The notes under the pieces: model-generated
What the model was told of the DNA's origin: nothing
The model's database searches: none
Seen by the model: the letters and a program-made list of their open reading frames with translations, nothing else
Assembly: GCF_014647895.1 (NCBI RefSeq)
Contig: NZ_BMQB01000005.1
Coordinates: 1-64,000 of the forward strand
Length of the DNA stretch: 64,000 bases
Source: Pilimelia anulata
GTDB lineage: Bacteria; Actinomycetota; Actinomycetes; Mycobacteriales; Micromonosporaceae
Direction of reading: 5' to 3'
Translations under genes and position numbers: made by a program
Part shown: positions 16,166-25,313 of the stretch, piece by piece
Numbering within the stretch: position 1 is the stretch's first letter
Layout of the letters: every line of letters begins with the position of its first letter

Positions 16166-17800
16166 GTGAATCCGGCTGACCCGCCGAAAGCGGACGCAAC
16201 CCCGCTGCCCGGCCCGCCCGCGGCGCCGGCCGGTGCGTCCGCGGCACCCGGTCCGCCCGCGGTGCCGGCCGGGTCGGCGGGCGGGTTCGGGGCGCTACCG
16301 TCCTGGCTGGCCGCCGGGCTCGTCTTCCTCAGCAGCGGGGCCGTGCTCGTCCTGGAGGTCGTCGCGCTGCGGCTGATCGGCCCGTACGTCGGCGTCACCC
16401 TGCAGACCAGCAGCTCCGTGATCGGCCTCGCGCTGGCCGCCATCGCGTACGGCGCGTGGACCGGCGGCTGGTTCGCCGACCGGCGCGACCCGCGCCGCCT
16501 GCTCGCCCCCGCGCTCGTGCTGGCCGGCGTGGCGACCGGGCTGACGCTGCCGATCGTCCGGTACGCGGGCGAGCTGCTGCGCGGCAGCTCCGCGCCGGGC
16601 ATCCTCGCGCTGACCGCGGCGGCGGTGTTCGTCCCGGCGGCGCTGCTGGCCGCGGTCACCCCGCTGGTCGTGAAGCTCCAACTCGCCGACCTCGGCCGCA
16701 CCGGGCACGTGGTCGGCCGGCTGTCCAGCGTCGGGACGCTCGGCGCCGTCACCGCGACGCTCGGCACCGGGTTCGTCCTGGTCGCCGCGCTGCCCAGCAG
16801 CGTGATCATGCTGGTCCTGGCCGTGGCGCTCGGGCTCGCGGGGGTGGCGCTGGGGGCGTACCTGCACCGGACCGGCCGGGCCGCCGGCGCGCCGGCGGTG
16901 ACCGCCCGCGGCGCCGCGGGGGCCGGGCTGGCGCTCGCCGCCGTCGCCGGGGCGGGGCTGACCGCGATCGCGCCGAACCCGTGCAGCCGGGAGACGGCGT
17001 ACCACTGCGCCGAGGTCCGGGTCGACCCGCTGCGGCCGACCGGGCGGACGCTGGTCCTCAACTCGGCCCCGAACTCGTACGTCGACCTCGCCGACCCCGA
17101 GCACCTCGAGTACGACTACGTCCGCTGGATCGCCGCGTTCGCCGAGGCCGGCGCCCCGGCCGGGGCGCCGCTGGCGGTGCTGCACCTGGGCGGCGGAGGG
17201 TTCACGCTGCCGCGGTACCTGGCCGCCACCCGCCCCGGCACCGACAGCCTGGTGCTCGAACTGGACGCGGGCCTGGTCGAGCTGGACCGCGAGCAGCTCG
17301 GCCTGCGCACCGGCCCCGGCCTGCGGGTGCGCACCGGCGACGCCCGGGTGCGGCTCGCCGCCGAGCCGGCCGCCAGCCGGGACCTGCTGATCGGGGACGC
17401 GTTCGGGCACCTCGTCGTGCCGTGGCACCTGAGCACCCGGGAGCTGGTCGCCGACGTGCGCCGGGTGCTGCGCGCGGGCGGCCGGTACGCGCAGAACGTG
17501 ATCGACTACCCGCCGTACCGGTTCATCCGGGCCCAGGTGGCCACGGTCGCGGCGGTGTTCCCGTACGTCGCGCTCGTGTCCACGCCGGCGGCGCTGGCCG
17601 GTCGGGAGGGGGCGAACTTCGTGGTGGCCGCGTCGACGGCGCCGCTGCCGATGGACGGGTGGCGCCGCCGGCTGGCCGGGCTCGGGCCGGGGGCGGCGGC
17701 GGTGCTGGACGGGGCGGCGCTGCGGGAGTTCACGGCCGGGGCGCGGGTGCTGACCGACGACTACGCGCCGGTCGACCAGCTCCTCCTCGGCCACGGCTGA
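16166..17800 (+). CDS. spermidine synthase-like protein fused to membrane domain
   Basis: This has about 544 residues from a GTG start. After a Pro/Ala-rich N-terminus there are seven to eight membrane helices (about 45-265), then a cytoplasmic Rossmann methyltransferase-like domain of the spermidine synthase family. The latter shows VLHLGGGGFTLPRYL (AdoMet-type glycine loop), LVLELDAGLVEL, RTGDARVRL and a motif DLLIGDAFGHLVVPWHL. Such fused forms are widespread in Actinobacteria. The substrate is unproven, and the usual decarboxylated-AdoMet aminopropyl transfer should not be assumed. An ornithine decarboxylase lies 42 kb away in the window. Confidence 0.84.
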   Translation: MNPADPPKADATPLPGPPAAPAGASAAPGPPAVPAGSAGGFGALPSWLAAGLVFLSSGAVLVLEVVALRLIGPYVGVTLQTSSSVIGLALAAIAYGAWTGGWFADRRDPRRLLAPALVLAGVATGLTLPIVRYAGELLRGSSAPGILALTAAAVFVPAALLAAVTPLVVKLQLADLGRTGHVVGRLSSVGTLGAVTATLGTGFVLVAALPSSVIMLVLAVALGLAGVALGAYLHRTGRAAGAPAVTARGAAGAGLALAAVAGAGLTAIAPNPCSRETAYHCAEVRVDPLRPTGRTLVLNSAPNSYVDLADPEHLEYDYVRWIAAFAEAGAPAGAPLAVLHLGGGGFTLPRYLAATRPGTDSLVLELDAGLVELDREQLGLRTGPGLRVRTGDARVRLAAEPAASRDLLIGDAFGHLVVPWHLSTRELVADVRRVLRAGGRYAQNVIDYPPYRFIRAQVATVAAVFPYVALVSTPAALAGREGANFVVAASTAPLPMDGWRRRLAGLGPGAAAVLDGAALREFTAGARVLTDDYAPVDQLLLGHG

Positions 17801-17854
17801 CCGCCGGCCGCGGCGGCGGGTCGGGTGCCGGGGCGGGTCAGGGGCGGGGCGGGG

Positions 17855-18586
17855 TCACGGTGTCGGGGTGCGGCGGGCGTCGACGCGCCGGTCCAGCTCG
17901 GCCAGGGCCTGTTGCTCCGCCGGCCCGGGCCCGGCCGCCACCGCCGGCCGGTAGCGCGGCGGGATCAGCCGGCGCACGCTGGCCGCGTGGTGCTCGCCGT
18001 CGACCGGCGCGCGGTACGCGAAGTGCCGGCCCACGATGACCCGCAGCGGCGTGCTCACCCGCGGCAGGTCGGCGCGCGCGCCGCGGCCGTCCGGGGGGAC
18101 CCAGTAGCAGGTCACCCGCGCGTAGACCCGGGTGTCGCCGCGCAGTCGGTCGACCAGCCCGCGGTCGGCCCCGAACGGCGTGGCGGCGCACAGCGGCCGG
18201 CTCGGGTCGCCCGGCGGTGCGGCCGTCGCCCGCCAGGCGGGGTCGGCCTCCAGGCCCGCGACCACCGCGCCGGCCAGCGCGGCGGCGGCCGGCGGGGTCA
18301 GCGACGTGCGCCAGGCGCCGGCGATGAGCAGCGCCGCGGCCACCGCGGTCCCGGCCAGCAGCCCGGCCGACCGCCACAGCACCCCGCGCCGCCACCCCGC
18401 CCCCGCCGCCCCACCGCCCGCTGCCGCCGGCGACCCCGGCGACCCCGATGCCCCCGGCGCCGCTTGCGATCCCGCCGGCGACGCTTGCGATCCCGCCGCG
18501 GGCTCGCCGGAGCGTCCGGCTCCGGGCGTCGCGTCGGGGGCGCCGCTCGCGGCGGTGGGCGGGTCGGGGGTCGGCGTGGTCGGCAC
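17855..18586 (-). CDS. single-pass membrane protein, unknown
   Basis: This 243-residue protein has a low-complexity Pro/Ala/Ser/Gly cytoplasmic N-terminus (about 1-66), one membrane helix (about 70-92, GLLAGTAVAAALLIAGAW) and an external domain of about 150 residues with two cysteines that could pair (LCAATPF and VTCYWVP). No catalytic motif is visible. It starts 11 bases beyond the end of the sensor kinase gene on the same strand, so it may be co-transcribed with it. Confidence 0.62.
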   Translation of the reverse strand: MPTTPTPDPPTAASGAPDATPGAGRSGEPAAGSQASPAGSQAAPGASGSPGSPAAAGGGAAGAGWRRGVLWRSAGLLAGTAVAAALLIAGAWRTSLTPPAAAALAGAVVAGLEADPAWRATAAPPGDPSRPLCAATPFGADRGLVDRLRGDTRVYARVTCYWVPPDGRGARADLPRVSTPLRVIVGRHFAYRAPVDGEHHAASVRRLIPPRYRPAVAAGPGPAEQQALAELDRRVDARRTPTP

Positions 18587-18597
18587 GGGCCGGCTCG

Positions 18598-20952
18598 CTA
18601 TCGCCGCGCGGCCGCGCGGCCCGCCGCCAGCGCGTCGTGGACCGCCGCCAGCAGCTCCGGCTCCGTGAACGGCTTGGAGATCAGCCGGACGTCGTCCGGC
18701 AGCGTCCCCTGCTCGGTGAGCACCGGCTCCGCGTACCCCGACATGTACAGCACCGGCTGCCCCGGCCGGATCCGCGCCGCTCGCTCGGCCAGCTCCCGCC
18801 CCAGCATCCGCGGCATGATCACGTCGGTGATCAGCAGGTCGATGGCGTTGGCCGGGTCGTCGAGCAGTTCGAGCGCCTCCACGCCGTTGTCGACGATCAC
18901 CACGCGGTAGTTGTTGCGCTCCAGCAGCCGGCCGGTGACCCGGCCGAGCGCCACCTCGTCCTCGACCACCAGGATCGTCTCGCCGGCGCCCCGGGTCGCC
19001 GCCGGCGTCGGCACCGCCTCCTCGACGACCTCCTCCATGGTGGCGGGGATCAGCAGCGTCACCGTCGTGCCGCGGCGCTCCTCGGACTGGAGCCAGGCGT
19101 GGCCGTTGGCCTGGGAGATGATGCCGTACACCGTGGCCAGCCCCAGCCCGGTGCCCTCACCCTTGGGCTTGGTGGTGAAGAACGGGTCGAACGCGTGCGC
19201 GGCGACCTCCGGCGGCATCCCGCTGCCGGTGTCGGCGACCCGGATGCACGCGTACCGGCCGGGCCGGGCCGCCGGCTGCTGCGCCCGGTACGCGTCGTCG
19301 ACCACCACGTTCTCCGTGCTCAGGACCAGCCGGCCGCCGCCGGGCATCGCGTGCCGGGCGTTGACGGCGAGGTTCATCAGCACCTGCTCCAACTGGCCGG
19401 GGTCGAACCGGACGGCCGGCAGCCGCACGTCCAGCCGGACCACCAGCTCGATGTGCTCGCCGAGCGACCGGCGCAGGAGCTGGGCCAGCTCGCTGACGGT
19501 GGCGTTGACGTCCATCACCCGCGGCCGGACGACCTCCCGCCGGCCGAACGTGAGCAACTGGTGGGTGAGGTCGCTGGCCCGCTGCGCGGCGCGCTGGATC
19601 TGCTGGACGTCCCGGTGCGCGCTCGCCCACCGCTCCCCGTCCGGCTGCCCGCTCGCGGCGGCCAGCTCCTCGGCGACGAAGTCGCTGTAGTTGAGGATCA
19701 CGCCGAGCAGGTTGTTGAAGTCGTGCGCCACCCCGCCGGCGAGCTGGCCGAGGCTCTCCAGCCGCTGCGCCTGCTGGAGCTGGGCCTCCAGCCGCTCCCG
19801 CTCGGCCTGCGCGCGCAGCCGCTCCCGCTCGGCCGTGGCCTCCAGCCGCTCGGTCACGTCGCGGATGGACGCCGAGACGACAGTGCCCTCCTCGGCCTCG
19901 AACGAGCTGAGGCTGATCTCGGCCGGGAACTCGGTGCCGTCCTTGCGCCGCGCCCGCAGCAGCGTGCTCTGGTGGCCCATCGGCCGCGGGCGCGGGTCGG
20001 CGAAGTACTCCTGGCGCAGGCCCGGGTGGGTGGCCCGCACGTCGGTCGGGACGAGCACCTCGACGGGCCGCCCGAGCAGCTCGTCCCGCGGGTACCCGAG
20101 CAGGGCCTCGGCCTGCGCGTTGACCAGCATGATCCGGCCGTCCCGGCCGACCCCGACGATCGCGTCCGGCGCGGCCTCCAGCAGCCCCTGGAACTTCGCC
20201 TCGGCCAGCTCCTCCCGGGAGAGGTCGCGGGACACCGAGGCGGCGCCGACGATCCGGTCGCCGCGGTGGATGGGGGCGATGCTCACCGAGACCGTGACGA
20301 TCGTGCCGTCGGCGCGGCGGCGGCGCATCCGCATCCGGTCGACGTGCTCGCCGCGGGCGATCCGGGCGAGCACGTCGTGCTCATGGTCGATCTCCTGCTG
20401 GTCGTCCGGGACGATCACCAGGATCTCCTTGCCGATCACCTCGGCGGCCGGGTAGCCGTAGATGCGCTCGGCGGCGGAGTTCCAGCTCGTGATGATGCCG
20501 TCCAGCGTGCGGCTGACGACGGCGTCGTGCGCGGACTCGACGATCGAGGCCAGCAGCGCCCGCGCCTCCATGGCCTGGATCCGCTCGGTGACGTCCCGGA
20601 CCGCGGCGGCCACGAGCTGCCCGCCGGCGGTGCTCAGGGCGGCCAGGCTGATCTCGGCGGGGAACTCGGTGCCGTCCCGGCGCCGGGCGGCCAGCGTCCG
20701 GCCGCGGCCCATCGCCCGCCGGCTGGGGGCGCCGGAGTACTCGAGCCGGTGCCCGGCGTGCCGGTTCCGGGTGTCGCCGGGGACGAGCGCGTCGACGGAT
20801 TCGCCGATCATTTCCCGGGGGCCGTACCCGAACAGCTCCTCGGCCATTTCATTGGCCATCCGGACCACGCCGTCGCCGTCGACGAGCAGGATCGCGTCGG
20901 GGACGGCGTCCAGCAACTGTTCGGGGGTCAGCTCGGATGCGGGGAACATCAT
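18598..20952 (-). CDS. cytoplasmic hybrid sensor kinase, three PAS domains
   Basis: A 784-residue histidine kinase with a fused receiver. The ATG at 20952 follows AGAGGGG. Three PAS domains (about 10-125, 130-250 and 255-370) share PAEISLAAL/PAEISLSSF-type PAC segments. A short coiled coil leads to the HisKA domain with GGVAHDFNN (phospho-acceptor His near 410). HATPase boxes DTGSGMP and GTGLGLATV follow. The C-terminal receiver begins ILVVEDEVALG and has its phospho-acceptor Asp in LLITDVIMPR near 710 and the conserved Lys in ISKPF. There are no membrane helices, so the signal is intracellular, perhaps redox or a bound ligand. No separate response regulator gene is adjacent. Confidence 0.93.
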   Translation of the reverse strand: MMFPASELTPEQLLDAVPDAILLVDGDGVVRMANEMAEELFGYGPREMIGESVDALVPGDTRNRHAGHRLEYSGAPSRRAMGRGRTLAARRRDGTEFPAEISLAALSTAGGQLVAAAVRDVTERIQAMEARALLASIVESAHDAVVSRTLDGIITSWNSAAERIYGYPAAEVIGKEILVIVPDDQQEIDHEHDVLARIARGEHVDRMRMRRRRADGTIVTVSVSIAPIHRGDRIVGAASVSRDLSREELAEAKFQGLLEAAPDAIVGVGRDGRIMLVNAQAEALLGYPRDELLGRPVEVLVPTDVRATHPGLRQEYFADPRPRPMGHQSTLLRARRKDGTEFPAEISLSSFEAEEGTVVSASIRDVTERLEATAERERLRAQAERERLEAQLQQAQRLESLGQLAGGVAHDFNNLLGVILNYSDFVAEELAAASGQPDGERWASAHRDVQQIQRAAQRASDLTHQLLTFGRREVVRPRVMDVNATVSELAQLLRRSLGEHIELVVRLDVRLPAVRFDPGQLEQVLMNLAVNARHAMPGGGRLVLSTENVVVDDAYRAQQPAARPGRYACIRVADTGSGMPPEVAAHAFDPFFTTKPKGEGTGLGLATVYGIISQANGHAWLQSEERRGTTVTLLIPATMEEVVEEAVPTPAATRGAGETILVVEDEVALGRVTGRLLERNNYRVVIVDNGVEALELLDDPANAIDLLITDVIMPRMLGRELAERAARIRPGQPVLYMSGYAEPVLTEQGTLPDDVRLISKPFTEPELLAAVHDALAAGRAAARR

Positions 20953-21090
20953 GCCCCTCTGGTCGCCATTTCCCGGGAGTTCCCGGGCCCTTCTGCCGCC
21001 TTCCCCGTCCACCGGCCCGAAAACGCGCGCCGATGCGTTTACCGCGCGCGGGTAAACGTCAGACGTATCCGTCCGGTCAATAGCGACGCG

Positions 21091-22584
21091 TCAGGGCCGG
21101 CGACGCGCGGCGGCCCGCTCGGGGCGGGCGGCGGCGGGCCCGTCCGCCGCGTCCGCGGCACGGGCGATGTTGCGGGCCATCCCGCCGAACACGAGGGCGT
21201 GGAACGGCGCGACCGCCCACCAGTACAGGTGCCCGGCCAGGCCGTGCGGGCGGAAGATCGCCCGCTGGTCGTACCGGGTGCCGGCCGGGCCGGCGGCGAC
21301 CGCCAGCTCCAGCCAGGCCCGGCCCGGCAGCCGCATCTCGGCGCGCAGCCGCAGCAGCCGCCCCCGGTCCAGCTCCTCCACCCGCCAGAAGTCCAGCGCC
21401 TCGCCGAGCCGCAGCGAGTGCGGGTCCCGCCGGCCGCGGCGCAGCCCGACGCCGCCGACCAGGCTGTCCAGCCAGCCGCGCACCGACCAGGCGAGCGGGG
21501 ACGAGTACCAGCCGGTCCGCCCGCCGACCGCCTCGATCACCCGCCACAGCCGCTCCGGCGGCGCGGCCACCGGCGCCGACCGCTCGTCGGTGTACAGCGA
21601 GCCGCCCGCCCAGTCCGGGTCGGTGGGCAGCGGGTCCGACGGCGCCGCGGCGCTGGACCAGCGGGTCTCCACCTCGCCCGCGCCGGTCCGGGCCAGCGCC
21701 AGCGCGATGGCGGCGTCGAAGCCGGTGAGGCCGCCGCCCGGCGGCGGGATCAGGGCGGCGATCCGCCGGTCCCGGCAGACCGCCTCGTGCACCAGGCTCG
21801 CCACCAGCGGCTTGGCCAGCTTGCCGGGGACCGGGGTGACCAGCCCGACCCAGTACGCCGACAGCCGCGGGCTGAGCGCCCGCACGCCCACGATGACCCG
21901 CGGGCGCAGGCCGGCGACCCGGGCGTACCGCTGCATCATCGACGCGAACGTGAGCACCTCGGGGCCGCCGATGTCGTAGTCGCCGTGCGCGTCGCCCGGC
22001 AGCGCGGCCGCGGCGACGAGGTAGTGCAGCACGTCCCGGACGGCGATCGGCTGGATCCGGTTGCGCACCCAGCGCGGCGTGACCATCGCCGGCAGTCGCT
22101 CGGTGAGGTACCGCAGCATCTCGAACGACGCCGACCCCGAGCCGAGGATCACCGCGGCCCGCAGCACGACGGTCGGCACGCCGCTGGCGAGCAGGATGTT
22201 CGCGACCTCGTCGCGCGAGCGCAGGTGCGCCGAGCTGCCGCCGCCGGTCGGCGCGGGCCCGCCCAGGTACACGATCCGGCGCACCCCGGCGGCCCGGGCG
22301 GCGGCGGCGAAGGCGGCGGCGCCGCGCCGGTCCTCGTCCTCGAAGTCGGCGCTGCCGAGCGAGTGCACCAGGTAGTAGGCGACGTCCACGCCGGACAGCG
22401 CCGGCCCGAGCGTGTCCGGCCGCAGCACGTCCCCCTCGGCCACCTCGACGTCGGCGGCCCACGGCACGTCGGCGAGCCGGCGCGGCGAGCGGGTCAGGCA
22501 GCGGACGGCGTGCCCGGCCGCGACCAGCCGCGGGGCGAGCCGCCCGCCGATGTACCCGGTCGCGCCGGTCACCAGGACCCGCAT
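21091..22584 (-). CDS. SDR-family oxidoreductase with C-terminal DUF2867 domain
   Basis: The 497-residue protein starts MRVLVTGATGYIGGRLAP, an atypical short-chain dehydrogenase N-terminus with the TGATGYIG nucleotide-binding loop. The Rossmann part (about 1-290) is followed by a DUF2867-type domain (about 330-475, LWRVIEAVGGRTGWYSS through VFGGMARNIARA). The first base of its ATG is the last base of the tspO stop (TGATG), so translation is coupled. Related SDR-DUF2867 proteins often sit near photolyase and TspO genes in actinomycetes, which suggests a light- or oxidation-linked role (inference). Confidence 0.87.
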   Translation of the reverse strand: MRVLVTGATGYIGGRLAPRLVAAGHAVRCLTRSPRRLADVPWAADVEVAEGDVLRPDTLGPALSGVDVAYYLVHSLGSADFEDEDRRGAAAFAAAARAAGVRRIVYLGGPAPTGGGSSAHLRSRDEVANILLASGVPTVVLRAAVILGSGSASFEMLRYLTERLPAMVTPRWVRNRIQPIAVRDVLHYLVAAAALPGDAHGDYDIGGPEVLTFASMMQRYARVAGLRPRVIVGVRALSPRLSAYWVGLVTPVPGKLAKPLVASLVHEAVCRDRRIAALIPPPGGGLTGFDAAIALALARTGAGEVETRWSSAAAPSDPLPTDPDWAGGSLYTDERSAPVAAPPERLWRVIEAVGGRTGWYSSPLAWSVRGWLDSLVGGVGLRRGRRDPHSLRLGEALDFWRVEELDRGRLLRLRAEMRLPGRAWLELAVAAGPAGTRYDQRAIFRPHGLAGHLYWWAVAPFHALVFGGMARNIARAADAADGPAAARPERAAARRRP

Positions 22585-23072
22585 CAGCGGTTCAGCCACC
22601 AGATCGCGACGTTCAGGCCGGCGGCGAACGTCACCCACGCCCAGTACGGCAGGAGCAGCAGCGCGGCCCACCGGTCCACCGGCCGGAACGCCCGGACGGT
22701 CGCGCCGATGGCCAGCCAGAGCAGCGCGATGACAGCGATCGCCGGCCCGTACGCGTTCGCGCCGAAGAACACCGGCGTCCAGGCCGCGTTCAGCGCGAGC
22801 TGCACGCCGTACGGCCACAGGTGCGGGCCGGCGCCGGCCGCGCGCCAGGCCCGCCAGCCGGCGACGGCGATCATCGCGTACAGCACCGTCCAGACCGGAC
22901 CGAACAGCCAGGACGGCGGCGCCCAGCCGGGCCGGCGCAGCGCGGCGTACTCGACCCCGGCGTCGGCCGAGGCGAGCCCGCCGAGCAGGGCGACGGCCGC
23001 GCAGGCGGCGGCGAAGACGGCCAGCGCGCCGAGCGCGGGGCCGCGGTGGGCGCGGGTGGCGAGCGCGGACAT
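22584..23072 (-). CDS. tspO: TspO/MBR-family membrane protein
   Basis: A 162-residue protein with five membrane helices, the TspO/peripheral benzodiazepine receptor fold. Family features include the early RRPGWAPPSWLFGPVWTVLYAMIAVAGW motif region (W-x-P-P-x-x-x-F-x-x-x-W), ALNAAWTPVFFG in helix 3-4 and WAAWVTFA-like residues near the end. TspO proteins bind porphyrins and tetrapyrroles and respond to oxidative or light stress. The gene lies between photolyase and the SDR-DUF2867 gene and is coupled to the latter by TGATG. Confidence 0.93.
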   Translation of the reverse strand: MSALATRAHRGPALGALAVFAAACAAVALLGGLASADAGVEYAALRRPGWAPPSWLFGPVWTVLYAMIAVAGWRAWRAAGAGPHLWPYGVQLALNAAWTPVFFGANAYGPAIAVIALLWLAIGATVRAFRPVDRWAALLLLPYWAWVTFAAGLNVAIWWLNR

Positions 23073-23100
23073 GCCGCCAACGTACCCACCCGGCCGCCGG

Positions 23101-24276
23101 CTACACCCCCCAGCGCCGCCGGTAACCGCCGCTGGCGTCGTACCGCTCGGCCTGCCGGTGCGGGTTGAACTTGCGGTACGGCCGGCTGTCGTTGCCGGTG
23201 CCGGCCACCCACTGCCAGTTGCCGTAGTTGTTGGCCACGTCCCCGTCGACCAGGGCGGCCATGAAGTGCGCGGCGCCGCGCCGCCAGTCCACCCCCAGGT
23301 CCTTGGTGAGGTACGAGGCGGTGACCAGCCGGGCCCGGTTGTGCATCCAGCCCTCGGCGGCGAGCTGGCGCATCCCGGCGTCGACCAGCGGCACCCCGGT
23401 CTCGCCGGCCACCCAGCGGTCGAAGTCGGCGTCGCTGCCCCGCCATTCGTCGGCGGCGCCGGGCCGGTACGGGGTGTCGACGAGCCGCGGGAACGCCGCG
23501 CACACCTGGTGGTAGAAGTCCCGCCAGCAGACCTGCCGGACGAACTCCTCCGGCACCCCCCGCTTGGTGATCAGCTCGCGCGGCGACAGGCAGCCGAAGT
23601 GCAGGTACGGCGACAGCCGCGACGTCCGGTCCCCGGCCAGGTCGTCGTGCCCCTCGACGTAGTCGGCGCCGGACCAGGCGGCCAGCCGCCGCCGGGCGGC
23701 CGTCTCGCCGCCGGGCACCGGCGCGTCGCCGGCGCCGCCGGGCAGCCGCCCGACGGCCAGGCCGGCGGGCAGCTCGACCTTCGCCGGGGCCCGCTCGACC
23801 GGCCGGTGGCTGACCTCCCGCCACTGCCGCCAGTACGGCGTGAACACCCGGTAGTGGTCGCCGCCGCCGGACGGCTTCAGCGCGAACGGCGGCACCACGG
23901 TCAGCCCGTCGAACGCCCGCAGCGCCAGCCGGTGCTCGGTACAGGCCGCGTCGAGCCGGCGGTACCGGCGCTGGGCGAACCCGGACACGTCCCGGCTGAC
24001 CGCGACCCCCTGCGCGCCGACCTCGCCGGCCAGCCGGACCGTCTCGGCCACCGGGTCGCCCGCGCGCAGGACGAGGTCCCCGCCGCGGTCGCGCAGCGAG
24101 GCGCGCAGGTCGGCGAGCGCACCGGCGAGGAACCGGCGGCGCGGCTCGCCCGTCCGAATGGAGGGGTCGAGCACGAACAGCGGCACCACCCGGCGGGCGA
24201 CCCGGCAGGCCGCCGCCAATGCGGGATTGTCGTGCACCCGCAGATCGCGGGTGAACAGCACGATGGCGGTGTCCAT
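23101..24276 (-). CDS. phr: deoxyribodipyrimidine photolyase
   Basis: A light-driven flavoprotein that splits pyrimidine dimers. The ATG at 24276 (MDTAIVLFTRDLRVHDNPAL) follows GGAGG. Residues 1-130 form the antenna-binding Rossmann domain. The C-terminal FAD domain has TSRLSPYLHFGCLSPREL, WRDFYHQV, GMRQLAAEGWMHNRARLV and DGDVANNYGNWQW, all class I CPD photolyase signatures. At 391 residues it is slightly short but complete. It heads a run phr-tspO-SDR on the minus strand. Confidence 0.95.
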   Translation of the reverse strand: MDTAIVLFTRDLRVHDNPALAAACRVARRVVPLFVLDPSIRTGEPRRRFLAGALADLRASLRDRGGDLVLRAGDPVAETVRLAGEVGAQGVAVSRDVSGFAQRRYRRLDAACTEHRLALRAFDGLTVVPPFALKPSGGGDHYRVFTPYWRQWREVSHRPVERAPAKVELPAGLAVGRLPGGAGDAPVPGGETAARRRLAAWSGADYVEGHDDLAGDRTSRLSPYLHFGCLSPRELITKRGVPEEFVRQVCWRDFYHQVCAAFPRLVDTPYRPGAADEWRGSDADFDRWVAGETGVPLVDAGMRQLAAEGWMHNRARLVTASYLTKDLGVDWRRGAAHFMAALVDGDVANNYGNWQWVAGTGNDSRPYRKFNPHRQAERYDASGGYRRRWGV

Positions 24277-24604
24277 GCCATACCTCCGGGGAGTTGTCAG
24301 CCCATAGTGCCGGCCCCGGCCGATGGCCGCCGGGAAGCCGCGCCGGCCCGGCCCGGGGAGATTCCCGGGTTCGCGATGACGGCTGTCCACATGCGGACGC
24401 CGGGCCGTGAAGATGCCGCATCCCCGGACGAATGCCAGCCCGTCCGCGCCGGCGCATCGGTTGAAGGCGACAAATGGGGCCGTGGCCGCGACTTGCCCAT
24501 TCAGGCTCGTGAAAACAATCGCCCCCTCGGCCTCTTGTGTCGTATCGACGTCATTCGTAATGTCTGCGCTCGCAACCGCAACCTCAGAGGGGACCAGACT
24601 CCAG
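24277..24604. other. divergent promoter region
   Basis: This gap separates leftward phr from a rightward secreted-protein gene and should hold both promoters. On the plus strand TTGTGT (24535-24540), 17 bases, then TAATGT (24558-24563) forms a plausible sigma-70-like promoter about 40 bases upstream of the secreted-protein ATG. No comparable element is clear for phr. Confidence 0.4.
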
Positions 24605-25198
24605 ATGAAGCTCCTTACCTGGCAGCGCGCGGCTCTCGTCATCGCTGTTCCGGCGATCGGGCTCGGCCTCGCCGTCCCGGCGCTCGCCGTGACCCCCGCG
24701 GTGCCGGTGGCCATCACCGACCCGAGCGGCGACGTCTACGACGACGACGACGAGCTGGCCGACGCGCCGTACGCCGACATCATCAACGCCGACGGCAAGA
24801 AGTCCGGCACCAACCTGGTGCTCACCTACAAGACCGCCAAGCAGCTCGACCCGGTGCAGGACCCGAACTGGGACAGCGACGAGACCTACACCGACTTCCT
24901 GCTGGACACCAACGGTGACGGCACCGCGGACTACGACGTCGAGTACGGCGTGTTCGAGGAGGAGGCGTACGTCGACGTCTACAAGCTGCCGGCCGGCGAC
25001 GCCGACGAGCCGGTGTGCTCGGGTACCGCCGCCTTCACCAACGCCAGCCACACCGCCACCATCCCGCTGAGCTGCATCGGCAACCCGGCCAAGGCCGGCT
25101 ACCGGGTCGAGACCGTCTACGACCAGGACGTCAACAGCCCGGACTCGCTCGCCGCGTACGACGTGGCGCCGGAGACGGGCTTCGCCCAGGTCGGCTGA
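24605..25198 (+). CDS. secreted acidic protein with Ca-binding-like loop, unknown
   Basis: This 197-residue protein starts MKLLTWQRAALVIAVPAIG, a signal peptide ending near ALA-VTP. The mature part is strikingly acidic (DVYDDDDELAD, DPNWDSDETYTD) and contains DTNGDGTADYD, resembling an EF-hand or thrombospondin type-3-like calcium loop. Two cysteines (PVCSGT and LSCIGN) may pair. AGAGGGG lies upstream of the ATG. It is monocistronic, with a hairpin after the stop. I do not recognise a named family; calcium binding is inferred only from the motif. Confidence 0.72.
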   Translation: MKLLTWQRAALVIAVPAIGLGLAVPALAVTPAVPVAITDPSGDVYDDDDELADAPYADIINADGKKSGTNLVLTYKTAKQLDPVQDPNWDSDETYTDFLLDTNGDGTADYDVEYGVFEEEAYVDVYKLPAGDADEPVCSGTAAFTNASHTATIPLSCIGNPAKAGYRVETVYDQDVNSPDSLAAYDVAPETGFAQVG

Positions 25199-25221
25199 CC
25201 CTCCGGACCGACCGACGAGGT

Positions 25222-25246
25222 CCGCCCTACCCCCTCGGTAGGGCGG
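25222..25246 (+). terminator. stem-loop terminator after secreted acidic protein
   Basis: CCGCCCTACC (25222-25231), five-base loop, GGTAGGGCGG (25237-25246) is a perfect ten-base-pair stem 23 bases beyond the stop, followed by GCTTCG rather than a long T-run. Confidence 0.7.
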
Positions 25247-25313
25247 GCTTCGCCGTACCCGGATCTTGTTCGGGATCTTCCGCGATCGCCGTCGCATGCA
25301 TAGAGTGCGATCC

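Noticed and set aside
18448..24918. A 2156-codon plus-strand frame
   Set aside because: Antisense to a sensor kinase, SDR, tspO and photolyase; low-complexity translation without motifs.
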